Shown: positions 1 to 9,065 of the stretch, piece after piece
How positions within the stretch are numbered: position 1 is the stretch's first letter
How the letters are laid out: every line of letters begins with the position of its first letter
DNA from: Vulcanisaeta souniana JCM 11219
Lineage (GTDB): Archaea > Thermoproteota > Thermoprotei > Thermoproteales > Thermocladiaceae
Length of the DNA stretch: 64,000 nt
Assembly (NCBI RefSeq): GCF_026000775.1
Contig: NZ_AP026830.1
Location: 248,001 to 312,000 of the forward strand
Reading direction: 5' to 3'
Program-made: the position numbers and the translations under genes
The notes under the pieces: generated by a model
What the model was told of the DNA's origin: nothing
Database searches by the model: none
What the model saw: only the letters and a program-made list of their open reading frames with translations

Positions 1-1533
1 ACACTTGGCCCTAAGGGCATGGATAAGATGCTGATTGACAGTCTTGGTGACATAACAATTACCAATGACGGAGCCACAATACTTGATGAAATGGATGTAC
101 AGCACCCAATCGGTAAGTTACTAGTTGAGATCTCTAAGACGCAGGACGACGAGGTCGGCGATGGAACAACAACTGCCGTCATACTAGCCGGTGCACTGCT
201 TGAGGAGGCTGAGAAATTACTCGACAAGAACATACACCCCACCGTGGTAGTTTCAGGATTTAAGAAGGCACTTGATGTGGCCATGGAGCACCTAAGGAAA
301 ATAGCCATTCCTGTAAAGAGGGATGACGTGGCCACACTAAAGAAGGTGGCGTCCACGGCAATGCACGGTAAGATAAGCGAGACCGTTAAGGACTACTTCG
401 CGGAGTTAGCCGTTAAGGCAATGCTACAGGTCGCTGAGGAGAGGAACGGAAAATGGGTTGCTGATCTAGATAATGTGCAGATCGTTAAGAAGCACGGTGG
501 TGCTCTCGAGGACACCCAATTAGTTTATGGTATAGTTGTTGACAAGGAAGTAGTGCATGCGGCAATGCCTAAGAGGGTTGTTAATGCCAAGATTGCTTTA
601 CTCGATGCGCCACTTGAGGTTGAGAAGCCAGAGATTGATGCAGAGATCAGGATCAATGATCCTAATCAGATAAGGGCGTTCCTAGAGGAGGAGGAGAACA
701 TACTAAAGTCCTATGTTGATAAGTTCAAGGCCCTTGGAGTGAACGCAGTCTTCACAACAAAGGGCATTGATGATATGGCCCAGTACTACCTTGCCAAGGC
801 AGGTATCCTGGCTGTCAGGAGGGTTAAGAGAAGCGATATTGAGAAGCTCGTTAGGGCAACTGGCGGTAGATTAGTGACTAACATTGAGGATATGACCGAG
901 GCAGATCTTGGCTTTGCCGGTTTAATTGAGGAGAGGAGGATTGGAGACGAGAAGATGGTGTTTGTTGAACAGTGCAAGAATCCGAAGGCCGTCAGTATAC
1001 TGATTAGGGGCGGCTTCGAGAGGCTTGTCGATGAGGCCGAGAGGAACTTAACCGATGCGCTTAGTGTGGTGTCTGATGTTATTGAAGAACCCTACGTAGT
1101 GCCTGGCGGTGGAGCACCTGAGGTGGAGGTTGCTAAGGTTGTTAGGCAATTCGCGGCCAAGGTTAGTGGTAGGGAGCAGTACGCAGTGGAGGCCTTTGCC
1201 AATGCCGTTGAGGTAATTCCAAAGACACTCGCTGAGAATGCTGGCCTAGACGCAGTTGATGTATTGACTGAGCTTAGGCACATACATGAGAGTAGGGAAG
1301 ACGGGTGGAAGTACGGTATTAATGCCTTCACTGGAAAGGTATCTGACATGTGGGCTATTGATGTAATAGAACCACTTTCCGTCAAGTTACAGGCACTTAA
1401 GGCCGCTGTTGAGGCCACAACAATGGTACTTAGGATTGATGAGATAATCGCCGCAAGTAAAGTGGAGAGTGGAAAGAAGGAGGAGGGTAAGGAGGGCGGC
1501 GAGATCGGAGGCTCTCCAGGTTCATTTGAGTAA
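1..1533 (+). CDS. Thermosome (group II chaperonin) subunit, 5' end outside window
   Basis: ATP-driven protein-folding chaperonin of the cytoplasm, built as a double ring of such subunits. The frame is open from base 1 (TLGPKGMDKML), so about 40 N-terminal residues lie outside the window. ATP-site signatures are visible: GDGTTT near visible residue 53 and VPGGGAPE near residue 367. The C-terminus is a Lys/Glu/Gly tail (KKEEGKEGGE) as is usual for thermosome subunits. The ATG at 19 is an internal Met of the conserved GMDKML motif, not the start. It is convergent with the TadC-like gene, overlapping its end by about 12 bases. Which paralog (alpha, beta, gamma) it is cannot be told from this fragment. 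Confidence 0.97.
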   Translation, partial: TLGPKGMDKMLIDSLGDITITNDGATILDEMDVQHPIGKLLVEISKTQDDEVGDGTTTAVILAGALLEEAEKLLDKNIHPTVVVSGFKKALDVAMEHLRKIAIPVKRDDVATLKKVASTAMHGKISETVKDYFAELAVKAMLQVAEERNGKWVADLDNVQIVKKHGGALEDTQLVYGIVVDKEVVHAAMPKRVVNAKIALLDAPLEVEKPEIDAEIRINDPNQIRAFLEEEENILKSYVDKFKALGVNAVFTTKGIDDMAQYYLAKAGILAVRRVKRSDIEKLVRATGGRLVTNIEDMTEADLGFAGLIEERRIGDEKMVFVEQCKNPKAVSILIRGGFERLVDEAERNLTDALSVVSDVIEEPYVVPGGGAPEVEVAKVVRQFAAKVSGREQYAVEAFANAVEVIPKTLAENAGLDAVDVLTELRHIHESREDGWKYGINAFTGKVSDMWAIDVIEPLSVKLQALKAAVEATTMVLRIDEIIAASKVESGKKEEGKEGGEIGGSPGSFE

Positions 1534-2283
1534 TAAAAATAAACTTATTAAAATACTTAAAATAGCCACCGTAAAAAATACAGGCACATTTACGTTAATC
1601 TCAAAATCCCTCTTAATTATCCTTAGGAAGGAAAATAATGCCATTGATGTCATTGACTGTATCATTACGACAAATAATACGTTCCAGTGAATACCTAGGA
1701 ATTGTAGGGACTTCGCTACTGCGGGTACGGCAAACAATAATACGTAGTAACCAAGCATTATTGTTCTAACACCCCTACTTAACGCACTGGTCGTTGCCTT
1801 ATCACTTGAATACCTAATTGCAAGTATGTACCTGGAAAGGCCAACCTCTGCCTTCGATAAATCACCCTCTAGTTCCTTAGATAATAGGAAGTCCAATAAA
1901 TCATAGCGGGCATTGTTCAATACCCTTAGTAGATAGAGCCATCTTTGGGCGCTATCTGCACCAAGTACACTCATTATTAATGAGCCATCGCCACCCAAAA
2001 CCTCATTTATGAAGCCATCATTGATACCCGTAGCATTCAACAGTTCGTTATTTAACCTATTCCTAAACTTCATAAGTATTCTCCGGGTGATAAATACGGT
2101 TATTGAAACAAACAGGGGTAGGGTTAATGATAAGTAGGGATTCGTAAGGGCAGAGAATACGAATAGAGCTATGGGGCCCATGGTCACTATACCGACCATT
2201 ATGGTTAATGATTTTTCCAACGAGTCAAGTACCTCCTGCGTCCTAGCCTTAGCTTCACCCAACAGGTACTCATTAATGCTCAT
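1522..2283 (-). CDS. TadC / type II secretion F-domain-like membrane protein
   Basis: Likely the polytopic membrane platform of an archaeal type IV pilus-like machine. At 253 aa it has two hydrophobic hairpins in the N-terminal half (around residues 25-70) and two more segments at the C-terminal end (about 175-250), separated by a charged helical cytoplasmic region. That is the layout of one T2SSF module; archaeal FlaJ/TadC proteins often carry two. The start overlaps the stop of the upstream ATPase by four bases, so the two are translationally coupled, and the pairing supports the assignment more than the sequence does. No class III signal-peptide pilin is seen nearby. The 3' end overlaps the thermosome gene tail to tail. 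Confidence 0.65.
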   Translation of the reverse strand: MSINEYLLGEAKARTQEVLDSLEKSLTIMVGIVTMGPIALFVFSALTNPYLSLTLPLFVSITVFITRRILMKFRNRLNNELLNATGINDGFINEVLGGDGSLIMSVLGADSAQRWLYLLRVLNNARYDLLDFLLSKELEGDLSKAEVGLSRYILAIRYSSDKATTSALSRGVRTIMLGYYVLLFAVPAVAKSLQFLGIHWNVLFVVMIQSMTSMALFSFLRIIKRDFEINVNVPVFFTVAILSILISLFLLLK

Positions 2284-3884
2284 TCTGGATCACCGAGATT
2301 GCCCAAGGCATTGTTTAGCTGGATTGAGTAGTTAACATAACTATTTCCGTAATGCCTCATCTTGGTTATGATATTAGTAATGACATCGATCTTCCCTTGG
2401 TCTGGATTAAAGGATTGAGGATATATAATAGACTTAACCCTACGTGTGGATCTTACTCTCTCCATGGTCACTAATACGAATTTGCTTAAATCAATAAGAT
2501 CACTCAGCAGAAACGCCCTTAACCTAGTCACTAGGGATTCAATACTCTCTGCATGTGTTGTAGCCATTACTTGGAGCCCAGCATTGAAACCGTGTATTAA
2601 TGCCTCAAAGTGCTCCCTCTCCCTTAATTCACCAATTATTAATATACCATAACCCCTATGTAGTGACTTCAGTACCTCCTCCGTCTTGCCAATTAGTGAT
2701 TTAACCTTAACACTGGGTGTAGGTAGCTCCAGGGATTCGTCTGTCTCATCTATGTAAATTCTCCTTAAGTTCAGAGGTAGCGCCATATCCAGTGCATTTA
2801 ATAACGTGGTTTTTCCACTTGATGGAGGGCCCATTATTAGGATATTATAACCACTACGTACCGCCATAACTAGCCTCCCAGCCTCAACAGCATTCACTGA
2901 ACCGGCTACAACCAAGTCACTTATTGTGAATGGCTTCTTATGAAGCCTAACATGAACAGACACACCCTCAACTAACGGCCACCTGTCCACAGTTACCCTA
3001 AGTCTCTTGCCATTAATTATGATTGAAAACTTCCCACTTGGGTTATCTGTGGAGATCCTGATACCGCTTATATTAGCGATCCTGAGAAATTGCCTTGCAA
3101 TTACCTGTGGATCAGCATTCAAAACCCTACAAATACCATACTTACTATGGTTTATGTACATGGAATCCTGAGTTATGAAAATATCCTCAACATTAGCATT
3201 CAAGATAATGGGTGCTAAATCCCCTAGACCAATACTGGCAAGTAATAATGATGCCCTTAGTGAATCATTGATTATGAATCTTGACAGGAATCTCTCCCTC
3301 GAGCCTAATAATGATGATAGGGAATAGTCACCACTGGGGACGACCCTCCTGGTCAACTCAATGAGGTAGTTTAAGTATTCATTATCGATCCTAATTAATT
3401 CAAGCAAGCAATCATCATTATCATTAACTAATCTAGACAGGAAAATCGCAGAATCATTTGTCATTGCTAAATTCCTGTCAACTATTAATGAAAAATCGTT
3501 CATGCCAATGATAAAACCCTCCTTAAGCATCACCACTTTCATTGAATCATTAATCCTCCCCTTAGTTAACGCATTAAGGAGCCTATAAATGAAGTACCTG
3601 GAGCCTAACTTGCGCGTGGTATGGAGTAAAGACCCTAAGTCTAATGAACCACAGTTATTCAAGGTCTCAAGGATATCCGCATCAACTCTACCTGCAATAG
3701 CCGTGTTAGAAAGAACCCTTGTAAAGTTGCATTTATTGATCGATGGACACCCAAGGCAATTAAGAACCTGGTGCGCAATTATTAGCCGGGCAAGCGTGGT
3801 ATTTCGATACCTAGAGGATTTTAAGGGGGCAAGCATATGAATCAGGATTAAATACCTCAACGAGATATAAAAGGAGGTTTCCAT
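2280..3884 (-). CDS. Type II/IV secretion system ATPase (archaeal pilus/GspE family)
   Basis: Hexameric secretion ATPase that would power assembly or export by a type IV pilus-like machine at the cytoplasmic face. The C-terminal half shows Walker A (GPPSSGKTTLLNAL), Asp-box-like residues (YIDETDESLELP) and Walker B (GILIIGELRERE), then the ATTHAES segment typical of VirB11/GspE proteins. The N-terminal ~220 residues are poorly conserved and Leu/Asn-rich, and may bind a system-specific partner. The ATG at 3884 lies 17 bases downstream of the TFB stop, so TFB, ATPase and TadC-like genes may be one transcript. No pilin or prepilin peptidase is in the window, so the substrate is unknown. Confidence 0.85.
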   Translation of the reverse strand: METSFYISLRYLILIHMLAPLKSSRYRNTTLARLIIAHQVLNCLGCPSINKCNFTRVLSNTAIAGRVDADILETLNNCGSLDLGSLLHTTRKLGSRYFIYRLLNALTKGRINDSMKVVMLKEGFIIGMNDFSLIVDRNLAMTNDSAIFLSRLVNDNDDCLLELIRIDNEYLNYLIELTRRVVPSGDYSLSSLLGSRERFLSRFIINDSLRASLLLASIGLGDLAPIILNANVEDIFITQDSMYINHSKYGICRVLNADPQVIARQFLRIANISGIRISTDNPSGKFSIIINGKRLRVTVDRWPLVEGVSVHVRLHKKPFTISDLVVAGSVNAVEAGRLVMAVRSGYNILIMGPPSSGKTTLLNALDMALPLNLRRIYIDETDESLELPTPSVKVKSLIGKTEEVLKSLHRGYGILIIGELREREHFEALIHGFNAGLQVMATTHAESIESLVTRLRAFLLSDLIDLSKFVLVTMERVRSTRRVKSIIYPQSFNPDQGKIDVITNIITKMRHYGNSYVNYSIQLNNALGNLGDPE

Positions 3885-3901
3885 GCTTAATTATTACCGT
3901 G

Positions 3902-4726
3902 TTAATCACGGCATAGCCTATGCACGTAATCCCTCAGGGTAAATTGACTAACCTGGGTAGCCCTGGCCACATCCTCTATTTTCAATTTATAGCCGAACTC
4001 CCTGCTAATGCAATAAATAATTGCCGCTGCCAATGTTGATGGACTCTTTGACTGCATCATGGGCTTCCTTAATTTGCCAAGGAACTTCTCGGCTTCAGGA
4101 TACATGGTAACCCAGGAATCACCAAATAACTTTGTAAGGCCTGACTTAACGTACGATAGTAACCTATCCCTAAGGCTATACTTGACCTTAACGATTGCCA
4201 GGGACTCCCTTATTGACTCAAAGGTGAGCTTATGACCTCTTGACTTGCAAACATTTATGACATGCTTGGTATTTACTGGCAGGTTGTGCGAGAGTATTAC
4301 ATAAAGCATGGCAGCGACGGCTGCTTGATAATACGTGGCTGATACATTGTCTGCATTCATTATTTTTCGGAATATAAGCTTCGCCTCCTCCACATACTGA
4401 TTATCAATACCGAGGGACCTGGCAATGAATGCCATACACTCATATGCCCTATACATTGAATAGCTTTCGTGTTTCAGCCTGAATCTATCATTTATGACCT
4501 TCAATCTCTTATATATACTCAACCTCACACTGTTATTGCTCCTTATGTTTCTATCTATGGTTCTCCATATTGGCGATAAATCAATCTCCTCACTGTCTAA
4601 TAATGGTGATGATTGTGTATATGTATCGTAAACGTATACAGAGCCCAAAACACTACCACAATCCATACATACATACTCTCCATCTCTCTCAATTATCCTT
4701 GAACTTCCGCAGTATGGGCACTTCAT
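3902..4726 (-). CDS. tfb: Transcription initiation factor B (TFB), short variant
   Basis: General transcription factor that binds TBP-TATA complexes and recruits RNA polymerase. The N-terminal zinc ribbon is clear (CPYCGSSRI...CMDCGSVLG, residues 3-28), followed by a linker and two cyclin-like repeats (about 75-165 and 175-270) ending in the helix-turn-helix QVSQFTLRDYVHRL. At 274 aa it is shorter than typical archaeal TFB (about 300-330); the B-reader/linker region (YDTYTQSSPLLDSEEIDLSPIWR type) is unlike the usual strongly conserved one, so this may be a secondary TFB. A TATA-like run (TTATTAAAATA) lies about 30 bases upstream of the ATG. The secretion ATPase follows on the same strand. Confidence 0.92.
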   Translation of the reverse strand: MKCPYCGSSRIIERDGEYVCMDCGSVLGSVYVYDTYTQSSPLLDSEEIDLSPIWRTIDRNIRSNNSVRLSIYKRLKVINDRFRLKHESYSMYRAYECMAFIARSLGIDNQYVEEAKLIFRKIMNADNVSATYYQAAVAAMLYVILSHNLPVNTKHVINVCKSRGHKLTFESIRESLAIVKVKYSLRDRLLSYVKSGLTKLFGDSWVTMYPEAEKFLGKLRKPMMQSKSPSTLAAAIIYCISREFGYKLKIEDVARATQVSQFTLRDYVHRLCRD

Positions 4727-4833
4727 GACATTAATGCCTATTTTCGTATTTTAATAAGTCCAGTGCTTATATTATGTATAGCTCAGGGTTATTAAAATGC
4801 AGTAGGGTGTGGGAGTTAGCTGAAAGTTTCGGC

Positions 4834-5184
4834 TTACTTAATCACCTTTAAACCAACGTAAACCTTCTCGCCAACCCTAGCATCATTTTTAAAATTATTA
4901 ATATCCATTATAAGTCCACCAATTGATATCTTCACGGAGTTTCCACCCACGTAATAAACAACCCCATTCATGTAGACATCCCAATTGGATGCGTAGTTCG
5001 GGTCCTTATCATTACTAATACTAACCTTGACATTACTACCCTGTTTAATGTCAACACCAACAGCATCCCTAGGATATTCGAGACCCAGGGATACGCCGGA
5101 GTCACCCTCCATATCGAGCCTAACCACACCCCTGTAACCAGTTTCCTTGACATTAATAACCCTGAAATCACCGCTTAATTGCAT
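4834..5184 (-). CDS. Probable RNA polymerase subunit Rpo8 (RpoG)
   Basis: A 116-aa, beta-rich protein beginning MQLSGDFRVINV and ending in VYYVGGNSVKISIGGLIMDI...VGEKVYVGLKVIK. The length, all-beta pattern, basic/acidic spacing and the C-terminal block resemble crenarchaeal Rpo8, an OB-fold subunit of RNA polymerase; this is recognition from memory. The frame stays open upstream to about 5433, but that part would overlap the divergent Lsm gene, and a start at 5184 leaves a shared 58-bp intergenic promoter region with an AT-rich element centred near 5212. If not Rpo8, it is a small OB-fold protein of unknown function. Confidence 0.5.
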   Translation of the reverse strand: MQLSGDFRVINVKETGYRGVVRLDMEGDSGVSLGLEYPRDAVGVDIKQGSNVKVSISNDKDPNYASNWDVYMNGVVYYVGGNSVKISIGGLIMDINNFKNDARVGEKVYVGLKVIK

Positions 5185-5242
5185 TGATACGTGATAAGGA
5201 AAAATACTAAAAAAGCTTATCTTATGTAAGTACCGATTGATT

Positions 5243-5665
5243 ATGTCATTACTGGCAGACGTAACGAGGAGGTTTAACGCGGAATTGCTAAACATGATCA
5301 ATAAGGAGGTCAGGATAACCACAAGTACGGGTACAACGTACCAAGGAACCCTCGTTGGTATAGACAATTCGTTAAATGTGATGCTTGTAGACGCCGTGAA
5401 TAATAGGAACGAGAAATTCCCGAGAGTCCTCATAATGGGTCACGCAATAATAGATATAGTCCTCGTCCAAGAATTCGTGGACCTCAGGGAATTCGCCAGG
5501 TACATCGATAAGTACTTCCCCGGCATGGTTAAGTATGTGGAGGAGGCTAACATAGTCCAGGTAGGTAATGTCAAGGTGACGACAGCGGGCATTGAAGGTT
5601 CAGGACCACTGGCAAAACGTGTTAAGGAGTTATTTGATGAGTTCATGTCTAAACGAAAAACCTAG
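5243..5665 (+). CDS. Lsm/Sm-like archaeal protein with C-terminal extension (SmAP3-like)
   Basis: RNA-binding Sm-fold protein expected to form a ring. Sm1 is visible in residues ~10-55 (NKEVRITTSTGTTYQGTLVG then DNSLNVMLVDAV) and Sm2 in RVLIMGHAIIDIVL. An extra ~65-residue alpha/beta C-terminal domain follows (DLREFARYIDKYFPG...KRVKELFDEFM), as in crenarchaeal SmAP3-type proteins. ATG 5243 is preferred over the in-frame TTG at 5237 because it places the TATA-like element at leaderless spacing. It is divergent from the Rpo8-like gene. Substrate RNAs are not predictable from sequence. Confidence 0.88.
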   Translation: MSLLADVTRRFNAELLNMINKEVRITTSTGTTYQGTLVGIDNSLNVMLVDAVNNRNEKFPRVLIMGHAIIDIVLVQEFVDLREFARYIDKYFPGMVKYVEEANIVQVGNVKVTTAGIEGSGPLAKRVKELFDEFMSKRKT

Positions 5666-5745
5666 CAATGAGTAATTATTGATGATCACGCGGCGATCAT
5701 AAGATACATTTTAGAATAGCTCTGGATCTAGGGTTATTGTCAAGG

Positions 5746-7398
5746 ATGTCATTTGAGGTGTTGGATAAGGACTTAATGGGAAGGATCGGTGCATTGAGGA
5801 CCAGGACAGGCATTATTGAAACACCTGCATTATTTCCCGTGATAAATCCCGCAAAACAAGTTGTGGCACTAGACGAGATCAAGGATATTGGCTTCAACCA
5901 GGTAATAACCAATGCCTACTTGCTCAAGAGGCACTATGGTGACTTAGTCAGGGAGGTCGGCATTCACAAACTACTTGATTGGGATGGACCCATAATGACA
6001 GACTCGGGTGCATACCAACTGCTGATGTATGGTAAGGTTGAGGTGTCTCCTGACGAGATTCTTAAGTACGAAATTGACATAGGCACGGACATCGGCGTGA
6101 TACTCGACATACCGACTCAATGGGGTAGGCCTAGGGACATGGTATTACTTGAAGTCGAGGAGACATTGAGGAGGGCCAAGTCAGCCCTTGTTAAGGCCAA
6201 GATGTGGGATCCCGGGCATAGGATGTTGATGGTGGGCCCAGTACAGGGCGGTGATAAGCTAGATTTACTTAGTTACTCTGCCGAGAAAATGAGTGAATTG
6301 AATTTTGATATTTATGCCGTAGGTAGCCCAACAACGTTGCTTGAGGAGTACGACTTCTCAACAATAATGAGGATGATAGCCACTGCAAAAATGAAACTAC
6401 CACCAGGTAAACCAGTACATCTCTTCGGGGCTGGACACCCATTAATACTGCCCTTTGCCGTTGCCATGGGCATTGACCTATTTGATTCAGCGAGTTACGT
6501 ACTCTACGCCCGTGATGATAGGGTAATCCTTAGGGACAGGACAGTAAGGCTTAGTGAGGTTAAGGTTGATAGGATACCCTGCAACTGCCCTGTTTGTAGG
6601 AGGTACAGTGTCAAGGAGTTAATGAGCATGGGCAAAGCTGAGCGTGAAAGATTACTGGCAATTCATAACCTATATGTACTATGGGAGGAGCTTCAGGAGA
6701 TTAAGGCCAGGATCAAGGAGGGAACCCTTTGGGAGTACATCGAGGAAAAGGCTGGTGGTGATGCAAGGGCTAGGTCAGCCTTAATGGCATTAAGGAGAGG
6801 GTTAAGGGCTTTCCTTAGGATGATCCCCGAAGCCTCAGGGCGCGTAAGGGCCTTACACATCACATCAATTGATTCATTGCATAGGCCCGAAGTTATTAGG
6901 CATGTGGAGAAGATCCTCAATAACTACGAACCACCCAAGGGATGCCTTGTAGTTATCCTACCCGGTGAGTTCCTAGATAGACCATACATAAGGGATTCTG
7001 TACTTTCCTGGTTGTTAGATCAATTATTAACAAATAACCTGCTAAGCAAGGTAAACGTGGTTATAAATAATCCAGTGCTAGGCCCAGTGCCGTATGAAAT
7101 AAGTGAGATTTACCCACTGTCGCAGCATGAATATCCTGAACCCACACCCAATTACCTACGGTTTTTCTCCCATAACTTACTACGCAGATATCTTGAGAAA
7201 TTACTGAGGATGGGATTCACTGATGTCCTGATTATTACCAGGAGAGGACGTGAGGAATCAATGAAGAGACTAATTACAGAACTTGGTGGCTTTAGAGGCG
7301 TTATTGTGACTGGGGTTGCTTCCAGGCAGGAATTATCCTCATTAATACCCTGGATAGCTAAGATTGTGAGTAGTATTCAATGCAGTCCTCATATGTAG
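5746..7398 (+). CDS. tgtA: Archaeosine tRNA-guanine transglycosylase
   Basis: Exchanges guanine 15 in the tRNA D-loop for preQ0, the first tRNA-level step to archaeosine. The catalytic domain is intact: nucleophile region MTDSGAYQLL near residue 85, substrate loop MVGPVQGG, and the zinc site CNCPVCRRYS with the following His. The C-terminal ~200 residues are the archaeal-specific C1/C2 region; the typical terminal PUA domain is not apparent and may be encoded separately. ATG 5746 is chosen over TTG 5737 because the family starts just before the F-E-V-L-D-K-D block. QueC, which makes the preQ0 substrate, is also in this window (27062-27769). Convergent with, and slightly overlapping, the PAC2 gene. 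Confidence 0.95.
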   Translation: MSFEVLDKDLMGRIGALRTRTGIIETPALFPVINPAKQVVALDEIKDIGFNQVITNAYLLKRHYGDLVREVGIHKLLDWDGPIMTDSGAYQLLMYGKVEVSPDEILKYEIDIGTDIGVILDIPTQWGRPRDMVLLEVEETLRRAKSALVKAKMWDPGHRMLMVGPVQGGDKLDLLSYSAEKMSELNFDIYAVGSPTTLLEEYDFSTIMRMIATAKMKLPPGKPVHLFGAGHPLILPFAVAMGIDLFDSASYVLYARDDRVILRDRTVRLSEVKVDRIPCNCPVCRRYSVKELMSMGKAERERLLAIHNLYVLWEELQEIKARIKEGTLWEYIEEKAGGDARARSALMALRRGLRAFLRMIPEASGRVRALHITSIDSLHRPEVIRHVEKILNNYEPPKGCLVVILPGEFLDRPYIRDSVLSWLLDQLLTNNLLSKVNVVINNPVLGPVPYEISEIYPLSQHEYPEPTPNYLRFFSHNLLRRYLEKLLRMGFTDVLIITRRGREESMKRLITELGGFRGVIVTGVASRQELSSLIPWIAKIVSSIQCSPHM

Positions 7399-8168
7399 TG
7401 CGGCGGTCCCTCCTTCCTCTTTATACTTTCCTGGATCTCCTTTAATTCCTTGTCAATCATATCGGCTAGTTCCTTTAGCCTGCTCACATCAACCTCAATG
7501 CCCGTTAATTCCTTCAAGAATTGAATTGCAACAATAGCCGCATTGGGGTCTGCGCGGAAAGGCTCGGCATACGGCAATATGGAAATTGCCGGTATACCCA
7601 GTCTCTCTAGTTCATTCATTAGCAGTGCGAGGGGCCCCACTATTGCGTAGTTCAATTCCATAAGCTTAATGCCACCCAGGGACTGTCTTTTTCTATATTC
7701 CGTGGTTACCGCAACCCTTAATTGATCAGCATCCTCACCCCTCAGTCTATTGTCCAGCCCCCCAAAGAGTATTGCCTCCTTAAAATTATTGATGTACACC
7801 CAATGGGCAAGTGCCCTGGTAACTTCATGAGCGTACTTAGTCATGAAGTCCCCATCCCAGTGAATAATGGATATTGTGAATTCAGGACCTGGGCAATAAT
7901 AAATCTCGCCAGGCGTCGATAACATGTTGGTATTAATTACGTAGGCACTGAAGGGAGGTTCCCTCGGCATAACCAGGAATCCAACCCTACGGCAATTAAG
8001 GGAATTAGACAGGTGTTGAACGACCAGATAGCCAACCATGCCGATACCAGCAAATCCCGTGAGGAAGTAGGTGGGTCTCATTATTGGTTCCATGACATTA
8101 ATCCTTACGCTATTCACGGCAATAACAACACCTAAGCCAGGTATTAAAAGCATTAGCATTACGTACAT
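7389..8168 (-). CDS. PAC2-family protein (proteasome assembly chaperone-like)
   Basis: Member of the PAC2 family (COG2047-like), cytoplasmic proteins related to eukaryotic proteasome assembly chaperones; the archaeal role is not firmly established. The hallmark N-terminal segment TYFLTGFAGIGMVGYLVVQHL is present, then alternating strands and helices and a charged C-terminal helix ending KEIQESIKRKEGPPHY. Several in-frame ATGs exist (8168, 8159, 8153, 8093). A TTTAAAAT element at 8176-8184 lies at leaderless distance from 8153-8159, so the true start may be slightly inside the coordinates given. It is divergent from rps17e, and that TATA-like element is positioned to serve both genes. Confidence 0.85.
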   Translation of the reverse strand: MYVMLMLLIPGLGVVIAVNSVRINVMEPIMRPTYFLTGFAGIGMVGYLVVQHLSNSLNCRRVGFLVMPREPPFSAYVINTNMLSTPGEIYYCPGPEFTISIIHWDGDFMTKYAHEVTRALAHWVYINNFKEAILFGGLDNRLRGEDADQLRVAVTTEYRKRQSLGGIKLMELNYAIVGPLALLMNELERLGIPAISILPYAEPFRADPNAAIVAIQFLKELTGIEVDVSRLKELADMIDKELKEIQESIKRKEGPPHYI

Positions 8169-8208
8169 AACATAAGATTTTAAAGGGAGTTAATAATACG
8201 GTAAGTCA

Positions 8209-8439
8209 ATGGGACGAGTAAGGCAAAAATTCATAAAGAGTCTTGCGAGGAGGTTGCTTGAGGTCTACCCAGATAAGTTTACTGACGATTTCGAGAACAA
8301 TAAGAGGATGGTTTCCGAGTTAGCCGATATATCCAGCAAACCTGTTCGTAATAAAGTGGCTGGTGAAATAACAAGAATAATGAGGAGAATGAAGGAGAGT
8401 ACTGAGGAGAAACCAGAGATAGAGTTGGAGGAACAATAA
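8209..8439 (+). CDS. rps17e: Ribosomal protein eS17
   Basis: Small-subunit ribosomal protein found in archaea and eukaryotes. The 76-aa sequence is the family core: [18 protein letters not shown]...[33 protein letters not shown], followed by an acidic tail. The usual archaeal length is 60-80 aa. A TATA-like box about 27 bases upstream implies a leaderless message. The Hsp20 gene follows 34 bases downstream on the same strand. Confidence 0.97.
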   Translation: MGRVRQKFIKSLARRLLEVYPDKFTDDFENNKRMVSELADISSKPVRNKVAGEITRIMRRMKESTEEKPEIELEEQ

Positions 8440-8473
8440 AAGTTTATAAGGTTTATATTAAATCTAGCACTGT

Positions 8474-9019
8474 ATGTCGTGGTTTGAAGATATAGATAAC
8501 TGGTTCAAGAGAATTCAAAAGTATTTCGAGGAGCTTGAACGGGAGATGGAGGAGGATATGGAGAGGATGATGAGGGGAACCGCGCCAGAGGAAGAGGAAG
8601 AGAAGCGTAGCGGTAAGGCCAAGCCTAAGTATTACTATTACGGCTTTGAAATTTCAATAGGTCCCGATGGCAAACCCAGGATCAAGGAGTTCGGCAACGT
8701 AAGACCCAGGGGCGAAAGACCAATTATAGAGGAGGACATTGAACCATTAACTGACGTCATTGAGGAAGAAGACTCAGTAAAGGTTATAATGGATATGCCC
8801 GGCGTCGATAAGGACAAGATAAGTATTAGGGTTAGTGATGATGGTAGGAAGTTAATTATAAGCGCCAGGAACAGCGATAGGAAGTACTACAAGGAGGTTG
8901 ACCTGCCAGTCGAGGTTGACCCAAACCAGTCAAAGGCCACCTACAGGAATGGCGTACTGACCGTGGAATTAAAGAAAAAGAGCACTGGAAAGAAGGGGTT
9001 CGAAATCCGAGTTGAATAA
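8474..9019 (+). CDS. Small heat-shock protein, Hsp20/alpha-crystallin family
   Basis: ATP-independent holdase chaperone that forms large oligomers in the cytoplasm. The N-terminal arm (residues 1-60) is acidic and amphipathic (WFKRIQKYFEELEREMEED). The alpha-crystallin domain spans about residues 90-175, with VKVIMDMPGVDKDKISIRVS and YRNGVLTVELKKK. The C-terminus GFEIRVE carries an I-x-V element like the family's anchoring motif. Its own TATA-like element (AAAGTTTATAAGG) precedes the start, so it may be transcribed separately from rps17e. Confidence 0.95.
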   Translation: MSWFEDIDNWFKRIQKYFEELEREMEEDMERMMRGTAPEEEEEKRSGKAKPKYYYYGFEISIGPDGKPRIKEFGNVRPRGERPIIEEDIEPLTDVIEEEDSVKVIMDMPGVDKDKISIRVSDDGRKLIISARNSDRKYYKEVDLPVEVDPNQSKATYRNGVLTVELKKKSTGKKGFEIRVE

Positions 9020-9065
9020 CTTCTCTGTAGTAAATCCTTAAAACTTAAATTTCCCAGCCCATCCT

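Noticed and set aside
5682-5700. Small hairpin ATGATC-7 nt-GATCAT between the Lsm and TGT genes
   Set aside because: Only six base pairs; no T run or conservation evidence, so not called a terminator.
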